Source: Cordylochernes scorpioides (Eukaryota > Arthropoda > Arachnida > Pseudoscorpiones > Chernetidae). Taken from it: DNA of 64,000 bases. Where the stretch lies: the NCBI GenBank assembly GCA_030710605.1, contig CP092870.1, positions 58,771,057 through 58,835,056 of the forward strand. Reading direction: 5' to 3'. The notes below the pieces were generated by a model, which did no database searches, was not told where the DNA came from, and was given only the letters and a program-made list of their open reading frames with translations. This document shows, piece after piece, positions 1 to 11,200 of this stretch (its first letter is position 1; each line of letters starts with the position of its first letter). A program made the translations under genes and the position numbers.

Positions 1-103
1 TAGTTTTTTAATCAGCTTCCATCCTTGAGTATCCGATTGAGGTGAATCTTGGATGAGATTTTCAGATTCGTTGGCCAGTTCTCTTTCGGGAACTGCTGGA
101 TTA

Positions 104-3100
104 TCAGACTGCGGCTGCTAAGTCGGATTCAATAGGATCTTCCCAAGTTTTTGATTCAGCCTTTATGCATGAGCCTTGTTCGGTCGATTCCTCTAAATGT
201 TCTTTGGAGAGTTGTTGACTTTCTGCCGCCTTCTCAGAATCTTCCAGATTGACTGCCTTTTCTAAAGCTTCGGGTCTTAAGACTTCTTTCTTCAAGATTT
301 CTGGCCATTCTATATATGCCGATGAACTGTAATTTTCATCGTCGTCTTCAGATTCCTTGACGTCTTCTAAGCATAGAGAATCGATGGGCTTCCAGCGGGA
401 TAATTTTGCCTTTTCACCGCTCTGTAGATAATCCTTTGTTGATGTATCCACAATTTCAACAGGTACAACTTTCTCTTTGCTTGACGATTCATTAGCTTCT
501 GTATAAGCATTGATTATGCCACTGGTAGCCTCTTTAGGTCGATTAAGATCAGCTTCAACTACATTGAGGTGAGCTGAGTCATCATGGCACAGTTCTTTCT
601 TATCCAGAGCTTCTACACTGACCACTGGTTCTTTCGAATATTTGCCTTCCGATTTATCAATAACCGAAACTTCGGAGAATTCAATTTTTGGAGTCCCGAT
701 ATCTTTGTTAGACTCTTCGTCTTCAATGACAAAAGTGGTTTCTAAAATTGAAGAATCTTCTTGATTCTCATCAATAGCCTCAGGAATGTCGGCATTCTCA
801 GTTAAGAGATTTTTGATAAGTGATTCCTGGCGTGGGGGTTTCGGTTGTAAGAGAGGGAAGTTTTGATTTTCATTTAAATAGGAATACTTGAGTCTACCTC
901 CAACTCTTAGAAGTCCTTGAGTGTCTAAAAAGGGATTTAGAGAAGTTAGCTTGTTGGACAGAGGTAGTTGTTTGTTTGACTTCAGTAATTTCATTTCCGT
1001 GCAGAATTCAACTTGCTGGATTGATTTGACTAAGACTTGAATTGCCTTTGTTAATTCTCTTGTTGTCAAAGGTCCTTTCTGACGAATTGGATCAAAGAGG
1101 AGGCAATTGTAGTAGAATCTCCAACACCAAGCTGTTATTCGGATCAATTTGGTCATTGTGGAATACCTTTCAATGAATTCTAGATTTAACATAGTTTCTG
1201 AATTTTGAATTAAGGTTGTTTGATCCAACACTTGACCATCACCGACTTCTTCTTGAATGATATTGAGATTTACTTGGGTTGGTGAAGAAGGAATATATCG
1301 AACATTATTTTCTTGAAGCCAAATAGGACCCCGCCACCAAATTCTATGATTGACCAAGTCTTGAGGCATGATTCCTCTTGATGCGCAATCAGCTGGATTA
1401 TCTTGACTGGATACATGGAACCAATCAGTGATTTGAGTCAAATTTTGAATTGACGACACTCTGTTCGAAACAAAGGCTTTCCATCTGCTGGCATCTGATC
1501 TTATCCAATCTATGCAGATTTGTGAATCAGTCCACAAAAAGGTTTTGTCAGGTTGAAAAGGAAATGATTCAAGAATGACTTGATTCAGTTGAGCCAAAAG
1601 CAATGCTGCACTTAGTTCAAGTCTTGGAATTGTAATGGTCTTTAATGGTGCAACCTTAGTTTTTGAGGTTATCAGATTGATTTTGATCTTTTGATTTTTG
1701 AATCTAGTTTTCAAGTAAAAAACTGCTGAATAAGCAATAAGGGATGCATCACAAAATCCATGTAGTTGTAATTCTTCTATTTCAGAAGATGAGCTGTTCA
1801 GGTATCTTGGTATTTTGATTTCCTTTAGGCACGATAGTTGAGTTTGGAATTTATTCCAATTTGACTTTATATCTGATTCAATTGGTTCATCCCATGAAGT
1901 TCTCTCAGCAGGAAGTTGACGTTTTCGCCTATAATAGGGTGGTGGCTTTATCTTAGGAATAATCGAAGTTTCTTTCTTAGATGAGAGTGGTTCACTTGAC
2001 TGAGAAGCGAGAGGTTGTTCTGGAGTGGATGGTTGACTTGATTCAGAAGGAAGTAATTGGTTTTGTTTAGAAGTAATTTGTGGAGTTAACTTAGAGATAC
2101 GTGACTTTTTAGATTTACTTGGAATTTCTTCAGATTTACTTGGATTATCTTCGGATCTACTTAGATTTTCTTCAGATTTACTTGAATTATCTTCAGATTT
2201 ACTTGGATTTTCCTGTAGCCCTTTATCCAATGCTTGAGATCTTGAATCACCTAAATTGGGTGTTGATTTAAAAGGGAGATTGACTGAATATCTGCCCTCA
2301 ATGTCTCTTTGGAGGTTTGACTTGAATAATATCTCACAGGCATTCTTTGTACCCAACTGGGCCTTAGAAATTGGGACATCTTCAAGTTTCCAGAATTTTC
2401 TTATGCTGGAATCAAGTTCAGTGGTACAGTGATTGATTACCGAAGTATTCGACTTAATATTTGAATGGATTCTCCCAGAAACAAGCCAACCTAACTTGGT
2501 ATTAAGTGCTATAGGATGGTGCTTTAAATCTGTTTTATGACCTAGAATGATTTCTACAAAGGTATCTGCACCCAAAATTAGGTCTATGGGCTTGGTGACA
2601 TAGAATTCTGGGTCTGCCAAGAGCAAATTTTCTAAATGAGGAAAGTCTGCTGACTGAATTTGGAAGTTTGGAAGGTCTGCAGTTACCCTCCCAACCACAA
2701 ATGCTCTGGCAGAAAATAATTGATCATTATGATGTGGGGTGAACTCTATTTCAACCTGCGATGTTGTCCTGTTGACAACAATGTCACCTACACCTTTTAG
2801 TGTATAAGAATTTTTCATATTTTCAAGTCCCAACTTGTGGCAACATTGTTCTGAAATTAGGCATGTTTGGGACCCATTGTCCACTAATGCTCTACATAGC
2901 ACAAATGAGCCATCCTTCGCCTTGACCTTAAGGGCTGTTGACAGTAGAATATTTGTTTCCGTTTCCAAAGGCATCACATTACAGATGGTATTTGTTGAAA
3001 TCAACATCTCTTGAGAGGTTGTTGGTTGTGGAATGGATGGTTCAGAGTTGTATCCATGCAGAAGAGTATGATGGTTCTGCTTGCAGTTTTTACATCTTGA

Positions 3101-4195
3101 TGTGATGAGACATTTGGATATCTCATGATTTGCTCTAAGGCAATTTTGACAAAGTTTATGTTTTTTAACTAATTCCCATTTTTTAGGCAAGGGAAGATTT
3201 ATGAATCTATGGCAGTCATTTAGTTTATGAATTTGATGACATAAAATACAATTTTGACCTTTGTTGACATAAAGGCCGTGAGCCATCATATTTTTGCTAG
3301 AAGTTTTTTGTTCCTGGAACAAAGGAATTCTCATACCTTGCAGGCTTCTAGCATGTTTTTCTAAAAAATTCACAAAGTTTTCAAATGTTGGATATTCTTC
3401 ATTTTGAAGGGTTAATTCCCATTCTTTCCTGAGGGCTTCACCGATTCTTTTTTCAAAAAAATTGATCAGGATTAGATCTGTTAATGTGTTTTTCTCAAGT
3501 CCTAGCACTGAGAGATTTCTAATGCCTTCATTGCAAACATCAAGGATTTCATAGAGAGAACCAGCCGAAATAGATTTTAATGGCCTTATGGAGAATATTT
3601 TGTTGATTTGTGAAAAAGCCAATTCTCTTCTGTTATTAAATCTATTGCATAAGGTATCCCATGCTTGCTGGTAGTTTTTGTCAGAAATGGGAAAACCCCG
3701 AATCAACTTTTCCGCAGGACCCTTAACTGATGCATTTAGATATTGAAATTTTTGTATTTCCGTTAGTGTTTGATTTGAATTAATGGTGGAGTTAAATATT
3801 TCTCTAAAACTAAGCCAATTGGCTGAATCACCATTGAAAATGGGTAAATTTATCTTAGGTAAATTGACATTGGATTCGGGCAGTTGTTTATCACTATGAG
3901 TATTTTCTTTGGTTTCAATCAAAGATAAAGCTTCTTCAATAGACACCAACATATTAAAAATATCCTCTTTGGCTTTTGAATAATCGTCATATTGTGTATC
4001 ATCTAACTCTGATTCTAATAATGTGTTGATAACTTGATTTAGGCTAATTTTCCTTTCATTAACTTCTTGTTGGAATAGCTTTAATCTATGTATGTTTTTG
4101 GATTCTACAATAGCTTTATTCTTTGATTCCAGATCCTTTATTTCCTGAATAATAAAGTTGAATTTATGCCGAATTTTAACTTCAGATTTGGGCAT
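104..4195 (-). CDS. BEL/Pao-derived gag-protease-RNase H protein lacking RT and integrase
   Basis: Uninterrupted frame of 1,363 codons. Residues ~110-300 match the BEL/Pao gag-like (DUF1759) region (NWLSFREIF, PAEKLIRGFP). Cys/His knuckles follow: C316-C319-H323-C328, C349-C352-H357-C362, and a third starting C368-C371. The protease-like (DUF1758) region has D439 but reads DNG where DTG or DSG is usual; ILGAD lies near 540. The pre-RT segment (RDIEGRYSVNLP, ~631) runs into Ser/Lys/Glu heptads (~664-697) and a Pro/Ser-rich spacer instead of RT. A BEL-type RNase H then resumes with D816, E860, D890 and D936. After LLRVGGRLK (~1103) the integrase zinc finger and DDE core are absent; an acidic tail of ~235 residues replaces them. 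Family polyproteins are usually ~1,700 residues. The start ATG lies 79 bp inside a putative LTR. It is either a non-autonomous element's polyprotein or a co-opted gene; the class is sure, the role is not. Confidence 0.88.
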   Translation of the reverse strand: MPKSEVKIRHKFNFIIQEIKDLESKNKAIVESKNIHRLKLFQQEVNERKISLNQVINTLLESELDDTQYDDYSKAKEDIFNMLVSIEEALSLIETKENTHSDKQLPESNVNLPKINLPIFNGDSANWLSFREIFNSTINSNQTLTEIQKFQYLNASVKGPAEKLIRGFPISDKNYQQAWDTLCNRFNNRRELAFSQINKIFSIRPLKSISAGSLYEILDVCNEGIRNLSVLGLEKNTLTDLILINFFEKRIGEALRKEWELTLQNEEYPTFENFVNFLEKHARSLQGMRIPLFQEQKTSSKNMMAHGLYVNKGQNCILCHQIHKLNDCHRFINLPLPKKWELVKKHKLCQNCLRANHEISKCLITSRCKNCKQNHHTLLHGYNSEPSIPQPTTSQEMLISTNTICNVMPLETETNILLSTALKVKAKDGSFVLCRALVDNGSQTCLISEQCCHKLGLENMKNSYTLKGVGDIVVNRTTSQVEIEFTPHHNDQLFSARAFVVGRVTADLPNFQIQSADFPHLENLLLADPEFYVTKPIDLILGADTFVEIILGHKTDLKHHPIALNTKLGWLVSGRIHSNIKSNTSVINHCTTELDSSIRKFWKLEDVPISKAQLGTKNACEILFKSNLQRDIEGRYSVNLPFKSTPNLGDSRSQALDKGLQENPSKSEDNSSKSEENLSRSEDNPSKSEEIPSKSKKSRISKLTPQITSKQNQLLPSESSQPSTPEQPLASQSSEPLSSKKETSIIPKIKPPPYYRRKRQLPAERTSWDEPIESDIKSNWNKFQTQLSCLKEIKIPRYLNSSSSEIEELQLHGFCDASLIAYSAVFYLKTRFKNQKIKINLITSKTKVAPLKTITIPRLELSAALLLAQLNQVILESFPFQPDKTFLWTDSQICIDWIRSDASRWKAFVSNRVSSIQNLTQITDWFHVSSQDNPADCASRGIMPQDLVNHRIWWRGPIWLQENNVRYIPSSPTQVNLNIIQEEVGDGQVLDQTTLIQNSETMLNLEFIERYSTMTKLIRITAWCWRFYYNCLLFDPIRQKGPLTTRELTKAIQVLVKSIQQVEFCTEMKLLKSNKQLPLSNKLTSLNPFLDTQGLLRVGGRLKYSYLNENQNFPLLQPKPPRQESLIKNLLTENADIPEAIDENQEDSSILETTFVIEDEESNKDIGTPKIEFSEVSVIDKSEGKYSKEPVVSVEALDKKELCHDDSAHLNVVEADLNRPKEATSGIINAYTEANESSSKEKVVPVEIVDTSTKDYLQSGEKAKLSRWKPIDSLCLEDVKESEDDDENYSSSAYIEWPEILKKEVLRPEALEKAVNLEDSEKAAESQQLSKEHLEESTEQGSCIKAESKTWEDPIESDLAAAV

Positions 4196-4250
4196 GACTT
4201 TATTTTAAGAATTTTAAGTTTTCAAATGGCTTACCTTAATTTTTTAAAGT

Positions 4251-4274
4251 ATCCGGCTCGATGAGGGACCATAA
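4251..4274 (-). other. Putative primer-binding/leader segment of BEL-1
   Basis: Read on the minus strand, TTATGGTCCCTCATCGAGCC directly follows the inferred LTR end. It resembles the TGGTCC...GAGCCGG leaders of insect BEL/roo-type elements. No tRNA match was computed. Confidence 0.4.
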
Positions 4275-4604
4275 TGTTTGTGGCTTGAATGTTCAGTAAA
4301 TGATACTAAGAAGCACTTTGCCACTTGTCTTGAATTATTTTATTTTCTTTGGGTTTTAGAGTTAGGAGTAGCTACCACATGATTTTAGAATACATGAATT
4401 TGATTTAGATTTTGATACTAGTGATAGAGAGAGAGAGAAAAAGAAAAACTATTAATTAACTAAACTGGAAATTTACATACATGTTGATTGCTTTAAAATT
4501 TACATATTAAAGATTTATATTGTACAATTGAATCTAGAAGATTTTGGCTTAATTTTCATATATAAAATTGAATTTAAGGAAATTATTAACTATAGGATCC
4601 AACA
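4275..4604 (-). mobile_element. Putative 5' LTR of BEL-1
   Basis: On the minus strand this 330-bp AT-rich block begins TGTTGGATCC and ends in CAAACA, just upstream of the leader and start codon of the 1,363-codon frame. That is the place and TG...CA form expected of a 5' LTR. The partner LTR would lie left of position 1, so the ends are unproven. Confidence 0.45.
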
Positions 4605-4703
4605 ATAGGGTTGGACTTCTATTGATTGTGATGAACCTGAAATTTGGTGTATTTGTGGATGATATATATTGCGTTCCTTATTACCATGGGTGAGTTGCGT
4701 AAA

Positions 4704-5465
4704 TCATTTTTTGGAAAACATGGTAGGATCTCTATGGTTGTTAGGTTCGCTGTTCACCAGCTTGGTTGTCAATGATTCTGTTGAAGAAATGTCGGGTGTA
4801 GGTGTTTTAAGTGAAAATGTGTAATTGTCCCTCTGTCGGAGATTGTGTAATTTTGTTATTGTCGATATTGTGTGTGTGGTATTTTTTGTGTACAGATTTA
4901 GTTTGTTTCTGTGGGCTGTGTCGGTGTCTCTTTGGGGAGGTTGGTTGGATTCAACGATATGTTTTGCTAACTGGCAGGTTGGACAGGTTTTTACCTGTTG
5001 TTCAATGTCTTGTGTCATGTTCTGCCAATAATATTGAGCGGAGATGAGTCTCGTCATCTTTGAAATGTTTGGATGGTTGTGCTGTGTGAGGACTGTTTGT
5101 AGTAGTTTGTTTGTGAGTGTGGTTGGAATTATAATTTTAGTTACACCTTTTCGGGAAACGGTATGCAGTCCATTGTGATCAATGGTCAAGCTAGAATTTC
5201 TCGATGGGGAAGGCTGATGGCTCTTAATGAGGGAGGCGTCTAAGAAGCCACAGAACGGGTTACGAGTTATGACATCCGTTTCATATTGTTGTACTCCATT
5301 TATGCAACGGACCTCATATTCGTATCTCGATAGCCTTAATCTCCATCGAAATAATCTGCCTGACGGGTTTTTGATCTTTTTCAGCCACTGCAATGCGTGA
5401 AGGTCAGGAAATATAGTAAATTTTCTATCCATCAAACAGACGCGGAAATTATCCACACTCTCCAC
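4704..5465 (-). pseudogene. Gypsy remnant: RNase H C-terminus and integrase zinc finger
   Basis: The N-terminal ~70 residues (FPDLHALQWLKKIKNPSGR, LRLSRYEYEVRCINGV) match the end of gypsy RNase H. Further on, HNHPNISKMTRLISAQYYW and CPTCQLAKH form the HHCC zinc-binding domain of integrase. The remaining ~90 residues are Thr/Asn-rich and do not resemble an integrase core, so the DDE domain is lost. Confidence 0.7.
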
Positions 5466-5470
5466 AATTG

Positions 5471-5719
5471 CTAGGCATTGTAGTTCAGATATGGAATAAT
5501 TTTGTTCGTGTGCACGCAGAGGGCGGCTGAAATTCTGGACTGTGTAGGTCTTCCCTCAGGGTAGAACTGTTTGAGGACGCCTGTGATGCCGAGTGTTGAG
5601 GCGTTACAGTACACCTGGCATGGCAGACCTTCCTGGTAAAGGTGTAACGTGGGGTGTGTTGTAAGGCTTTCTTTCAGGCTAGTGAACGCTTTCTGGCATT
5701 CGTCATCCCAGACCCACAT
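5471..5719 (-). pseudogene. Gypsy remnant: RNase H N-terminal part
   Basis: WDDECQKAFTSLKESLTTHP followed by a VYCNAS segment matches the start of gypsy RNase H, where the family usually has a catalytic Asp (DAS); here it is Asn. The frame begins next to the thumb fragment and is broken near 5471, where RNase H continues in another frame. Confidence 0.65.
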
Positions 5720-5728
5720 GACATCCCT

Positions 5729-6541
5729 TTATAGAAGGTTGACAAGTGGCGTCCGCAAGCAGGCGTAGTCCGGAATGAACTTTTTATAAGCGTTCACAGC
5801 GCTTAAGAAAGATCGCAATGTTTTGCGATTGTGTGGTCGTTGGGTGGCATGAATGGTTTCTATGTTTCGTGTAGATGGGGTGGTGGTTTTGGCAGTGGTT
5901 GTGCATGTGTTTGCATGGTGTAGTTTTTGCTTTTTGGTGCGAGTGTCGTGCTTGTTGCGATGTTTGTGCGTGGGACTGTGGTGTGACGGCGTGTGGTCAT
6001 ATGTGTGCGTTGTGTGTGAGCTGTCCTGTTTGATGGATACTGTCTGTGTATTGTTGTTGTGAGTGTCGCAGTTGTTGCGGTGTACACGTGTGTGATTGTT
6101 GCGTGACGACGTGTGGTCACGTGTGGGCTTTATGTATGAGTTGTCCCATTGAGTGGACACATTTTGTGCCTTGTCGTTGTGATTTGAAGCCGTTGTGGCC
6201 TTGTGAATTGCGGGCATATAGTAAAGGCAATTGGCCTTAGTGAAAAAGTTGTGTTGTGCGTGCGCGTGACTAGATTGGCATGTGGGTGATTGGGTTTTGA
6301 CCAAAGGATGCGCGCATTGGGTGCCATGTGCGGAAGGTTTGTGTGCATGGTGAGTCCTTTGTGACATCGCTTGGCACTCCCAATACGTGCATTCATTGGG
6401 TACATGGTTGAAATTATAGGTAGGGGTAGACAATGGAGCATCAAGCTGAAACATAGTGCCTTGGTTGAAGTCTATGGTTATTTTAAAATTCCGGAGGGTA
6501 TTTATGCTGAGAATTCCAAATGGCAGAGGTGCTTCCACCAC
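5729..6541 (-). pseudogene. Gypsy remnant: protease C-terminus, His/Thr-rich filler, RT thumb
   Basis: The first ~35 residues continue the protease (APLPFGILSINTLRNFKI). About 190 residues very rich in His, Thr, Asn and Lys follow, without recognisable homology. The last ~35 residues (RKTLRSFLSAVNAYKKFIPD) match the RT thumb that precedes RNase H in gypsy elements. The fingers and palm with the catalytic aspartates are gone. The filler is probably translated simple repeat, not a protein domain. Confidence 0.65.
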
Positions 6542-6576
6542 ATGGAAATTCTCTTTTCTAGTTAGTTTACCTACTG

Positions 6577-6780
6577 TCAGGGGGGGGGTACTATTTTACC
6601 TATTGTTGTTACAAGATCACTTATGGCCTGCAGGTCCATGGACTGTTTCTTTAATTTTAAATTAGGGAGGTTAGTTTTTAACATTTTATAGAGATTATGG
6701 GGCACTATGTTCAAACTTGTGCCTGTATCAATTAGAAATGGGGGTGACAGTTCAGAGGTTAGGGACAGTTTCATCGTCAA
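6577..6780 (-). pseudogene. Gypsy remnant: retropepsin N-terminal part
   Basis: The frame shows the aspartic protease signature FLIDTGTSLNIVP, with active-site DTG. It stops at a run of nine C on this strand (6580-6588 of the window). The rest of the protease continues in another frame just beyond, so the homopolymer is the probable frameshift site. Confidence 0.75.
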
Positions 6781-6813
6781 CTGGTTGACGACAAAGGGTT
6801 GTGCCTTCTTACC

Positions 6814-7104
6814 TCATTGACGAAAGGCCTGGGCGGCTTGTACATCTTTGGCGTGTTGTGAAGGTGTTGGACGCAGGGCATGCTGCTGAGTTGGGGCTGT
6901 TTGCACTGCCCGTGCGTTTGCGTGTTGAGTTATGGCTGATTGCACTGCCCGTGCGCTCGCGTGTTGAGTTTGTTGGGATGGTTCAGTCCACATACTTGGT
7001 TTTTTCTGGACACTGGTGTATGGATCCGGCATGGTGGGTGATGGCTCCTCGGGGTGGCGCGTCAGGTCACCCGGCCACATGTCGGCGGCAGCTCCGTCCA
7101 TCAC
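6814..7104 (-). other. GC-richer tract upstream of the gypsy protease, possible gag remnant
   Basis: A 96-codon Ala/Gln/Pro-rich frame lies where the end of gag would be expected. It contains an internal repeat (QHASARAVQ and QHANARAVQ), visible in the DNA as a direct repeat of about 42 bp near 6900-6970. No zinc knuckle or other gag motif is seen, so this is a positional guess. Confidence 0.25.
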
Positions 7105-8268
7105 CCGGTCGGTCGCTCAGAGGAGTTGGTGGACGGCGTGTGCCCCGTCGGCGGGGCCCCAGTCCCACTCGGCGCGTCGGGTCAACTTCACTTCCTGGAG
7201 GGCGGCAGTCAACTGAAGTAAAACTCCCACCAGGGTGCGTCATGCAATTTCCTTTCTCTCCCCTGTCCCGCTGCTGTTAATTTTCGCTACTTGGTCTCAT
7301 TCGTTTTCCATTTTATCCTGCTGATTCACTATCGAATTCTGTCGACTCGCTGTAATATTTAACGATACCTTTTTGAGGTGGATTGAGTTGTTGATTGATT
7401 GATTGATGATTGTGGTGGGCGCAGTCGTTTGCTGAAGTAGTAAGGTATTCACACAGGGGAAAATAACAAGGACACAGGATTGGATTGAAATAGGCCAGCG
7501 ATCAAGGGAGAAAGGGGTTTAAGCTATTGGCGTATTTGACTAATATCTATGGCTGTTCACATTATTGAGGATTGGACTTATCTGATTGTTTAGAAGACGG
7601 TGGCTGGATCCAACTTGTTCCTTGGTACCAGGTCCCAACTAGTTGCGATGGTGCCGAGTTCCTAACTGACTAAACTGAGTCCGAGATTTAACACGTAAGC
7701 TTCTCAGGGCTCCCATTGGATGACTGTCTAATCGTGGCTATTTCTCATTGGTCTTAGCTAATCCTCCTGGACTGTGATTGGATCTTTGTCCTTGTCTTGT
7801 CTTAACATGATCCCGGAAGTGGAAGGTTCTTGAACTCAGTTTTTATGAGTTTCTGGATAATAAAACCTGCTAATGACCGTTTCCTCTCTGATGGCCTTTC
7901 TCCCAATTTTTGCAAAGCCTCGTCTTTATTAAAATCTTTAAATCATACATTGCATACATATTGTGGTGGGGTTACATCCAGTTATGTACAGATTATGACA
8001 TATACCCTCTCTCTTGATGTAAAAATCTTACAATCAAATATTGATCCAGTTAGATTTTAAAATTGTTTAGGAAAATAGGCAATATACAAAGGTTAGTAAT
8101 TGTTGTCTTAGGAGATCTAAATTAGGTAGCCTTAACGAAAAGAAAAAAAAAATTTTTTTGACCCCATCTCACCTTCTTTCCTGCCCCACTCAATGAAAAA
8201 CAAAAAATTGTTGCTTATATACAAAGGCATTTATTACGTTGAAAAACATCCAAATTAAGTGAAAAGAC
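7105..8268. other. Stretch without recognisable genes
   Basis: CpG-rich to about 7260, then a short GATT run near 7390-7410, then mixed sequence that becomes AT-rich before the satellite. No supported coding region, LTR pair or RNA gene was recognised. Confidence 0.4.
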
Positions 8269-11200
8269 AGTAGAACTACCTCTCTGTAAAGGACAACACC
8301 AAGTTACTGAGCCAAAGTGTCCTTTAGGGAGAGCAGCTACAGTAGAACTACCTCTCTGTAAAGGACAACACCTAGTTACAGAGCCAAAGTGTCCTTTATG
8401 GAGAGCAGCTACAGTAGAACTACCTCTCTGTAATAAACAACACCTAGTTACAGAGCCAAAGTGTCCTTTGGGGAGAGCAGCTACAGTAGAACTACCTCTC
8501 TGTTGAGGACAACACCTAGTTACTGAGCCAAAGTGTCCCTTAGGGAGAGCAGCTACAGTAGAACTACCTCTCTGTAATAAACAACACCTAGTTACAGAGC
8601 CAAAGTGTCCTTTAAGGAAAGCACCTACAGTAGAACTACCTCTCTGTAAAGGACAACACCTAGTTACTGAGACAAAGTGTCCCTTAGGGAGAGCAGCTAC
8701 AGTAGAACTACCTCTCTGTAATAAACAACACCTAGTTACAGAGCCAAAGTGTCCTTTAGGGAGAGCAGCTACAATAGAATTACCTCTCTGTAAAGGACAA
8801 CACCTAGTTACTGAGCCAAAGTGTCCTTTAGGGAGAGCAGCTACAGTAGAAATACCTCTCTGTAAAGGACAACACCTAGTTACTGAGCCAAAGTGTCCCT
8901 TAGGGAGAGCAGCTACAGTAGAACTACCTCTCTGTAAAGGAAAACACCTAGTTACTGAGCCAAAGTGTCCCTTAGGGAGAGCAGCTACAGTAGAACTACC
9001 TCTCTGTAATAAACAACACCTAGTTACAGAGCCAAAGTGTCCTTTAGGGAGAGCAGCTACAGTAGAACTACCTCTCTGTAAAGCACAACACCTAGTTACT
9101 GAGCCAAAGTGTCCCTTAGGGAGAGCAGCTACAGTAGAACTACCTCTCTGTAATAAACAGCACCTAGTTACAGAGCCAAAGTGTCCTTTAGGGAGAGCAG
9201 CTACAATAGAATTACCTCTCTGTAAAGGACAACACCTAGTTACTGAGCCAAAGTGTCCTTTAGGGAGAGCAGCTACAGTAGAACTACCTCTCTGTAAAGG
9301 ACAACACCTAGGTACTGAGCCAAAGTGTCCCTTAGGGAGAGCAGCTGCAGTAGAACTACCTCTCTGTAATAAACAACACCTAGTTACAGAGCCAAAATGT
9401 CCTTTAGGGAGAGCAGCTACAGTAGAACTACCTCTCTGTAAAGCACAACACCTAGTTACTGAGCCAAAGTGTCCCTTAGGGAGAGCAGCTACAGTATAAC
9501 TACCTCTATGTAAAGAACAACACCTAGTTACAGAGCCAAAGTGTCCCTTAGGGAGAGCAGCTACAGTATAACTACCTCTCTGTAAAGGACAACACCTAGT
9601 TACAGACCCAAAGTGTCCCTTAGGGAGTGCAGCTACAGTAGAACTACCTCTCTGTAATGGAAAACACCTAGTTACAGAGCCAAAGTGTCCTTTAGGGAGA
9701 GCAGCTACAGTAGGACTACCTCTCTGTAAAGGACAACACCTAGCTACAAAGACAAAGTGTTATTTAGGGAGAGCAGCTATAGTAGAACTACCTCTCTGAA
9801 AGGACAACACTTGTTACAGAGCCAAAGTGTCCTTTAGGGAGTGCAGCTACAGTAGAACTACCTCTCTGTAAAGGACAACACCTAGTTACAGAGCCAAAGT
9901 GTCCTTTAGGGAGAGCAGCTACAGTAGAACTCTCTCTCTGTAAAGAACAACACCTAGTTACAGAGCCAAAGTGTCCTTTGGGGAGAGCAGCTACAGTAGA
10001 ACAACCTCTCTGTTGAGGACAACACCTAGTTACTGAGCCAAAGTGTCCCTTAGGGAGAGCAGCTACAGTAGAACTACCTCTCTGTAATAAACAACACTTA
10101 GTTACAGAGCCAAAGTGTCCTTTAAGGAGAGCAGATACAGTAGAACTACCGCTCTGTAAAGGACAACACCTAGTTACTGAGACAAAGTGTCCCTTAGGGA
10201 GAGCAGCTACAGTAGAACTACCTCTCTGTAATAAACAACACCTAGTTACAGAGCCAAAGTGTCCTTTAGGGAGAGCAGCTAGAATAGAATTACCTCTCTG
10301 TAAAGGACAACACCTAGTTACTGAGCCAAAGTGTCCTTTAGGGAGAGCAGCTACAGTAGAACTACCTCTCTGTAAAGGACAACACCTAGTTACTGAGCCA
10401 AAGTGTCCTTTAGGGAGAGCAGCTACAGTAGAACAACCTCTCTGTAATAAACAACACCTAGTTACAGAGCCAAAGTTTCCTTTAGGGAGAGCAGCTACAG
10501 TAGAACTACCTCTCTGTAAAGCACAAAACCTAGGTACTGAGCCAAAGTGTCCCTTAGGGAGAGCAGCTGCAGTAGAACTACCTCTCTGTAAAGGACAACA
10601 CCTAGTTACTGAGCCAAAGTGTTCCTTAGGGAGAGCAGCTACAGTAGAACTACCTCTCTGTAATAAACAACACCTAGTTACAGAGCCAAAGTGTCCTTTA
10701 GGGAGAGCAGCTACAATAGAATTACCTCTCTGTAAAGGACAACACCTAGTTACTGAGCCAAAGTGTCCTTTAGGGAGAGCAGCTACAGTAGAACTACCTC
10801 TCTGTAAAGGACAACACCTAGGTACTGAGCCAAAGTGTCCCTTAGGGAGAGCAGCTGCAGTAGAACTACCTCTCAGTAATAAACAACACCTAGTTACAGA
10901 GCCAAAATGTCCTTTAGGGAGAGCAGCTACAGTAGAACTACCTCTCTGTAAAGCACAACACCTAGTTACTGAGCCAAAGTGTCCCTTAGGGAGAGCAGCT
11001 ACAGTAGAACTACCTCTCTGTAAAGGACAACACCTAGTTACAGAGCCAAAGTGTCCCTTAGGGAGAGCAGCTACAGTAGAACTCTCTCTCTGTAAAGAAC
11101 AACACCTAGTTACAGAGCCAAAGTGTCCTTTGGGGAGAGCAGCTACAGTAGAACTACCTCTCTGTTGAGGACAACACCTAGTTACTGAGCCAAAGTGTCC

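Larger units (their letters stand above)
4704..6780 (-). mobile_element. Decayed Ty3/gypsy element without an RT core
   Basis: Protease, the last part of RT (thumb/connection), RNase H and the integrase zinc-binding domain appear in gypsy order, in three frames separated by stops and a frameshift. The RT palm is missing: protease runs into a His/Thr-rich low-complexity tract and then straight to the RT thumb. The integrase DDE core is also absent. No LTR pair was found. GT-rich runs on the plus strand suggest simple-repeat expansion replaced the lost part. Confidence 0.75.

Noticed and set aside
7413-7430. Possible primer-binding site (TGGTGGGCGCAGTCG) of another element
   Set aside because: No LTR end with CA directly precedes it and no LTR pair was found.
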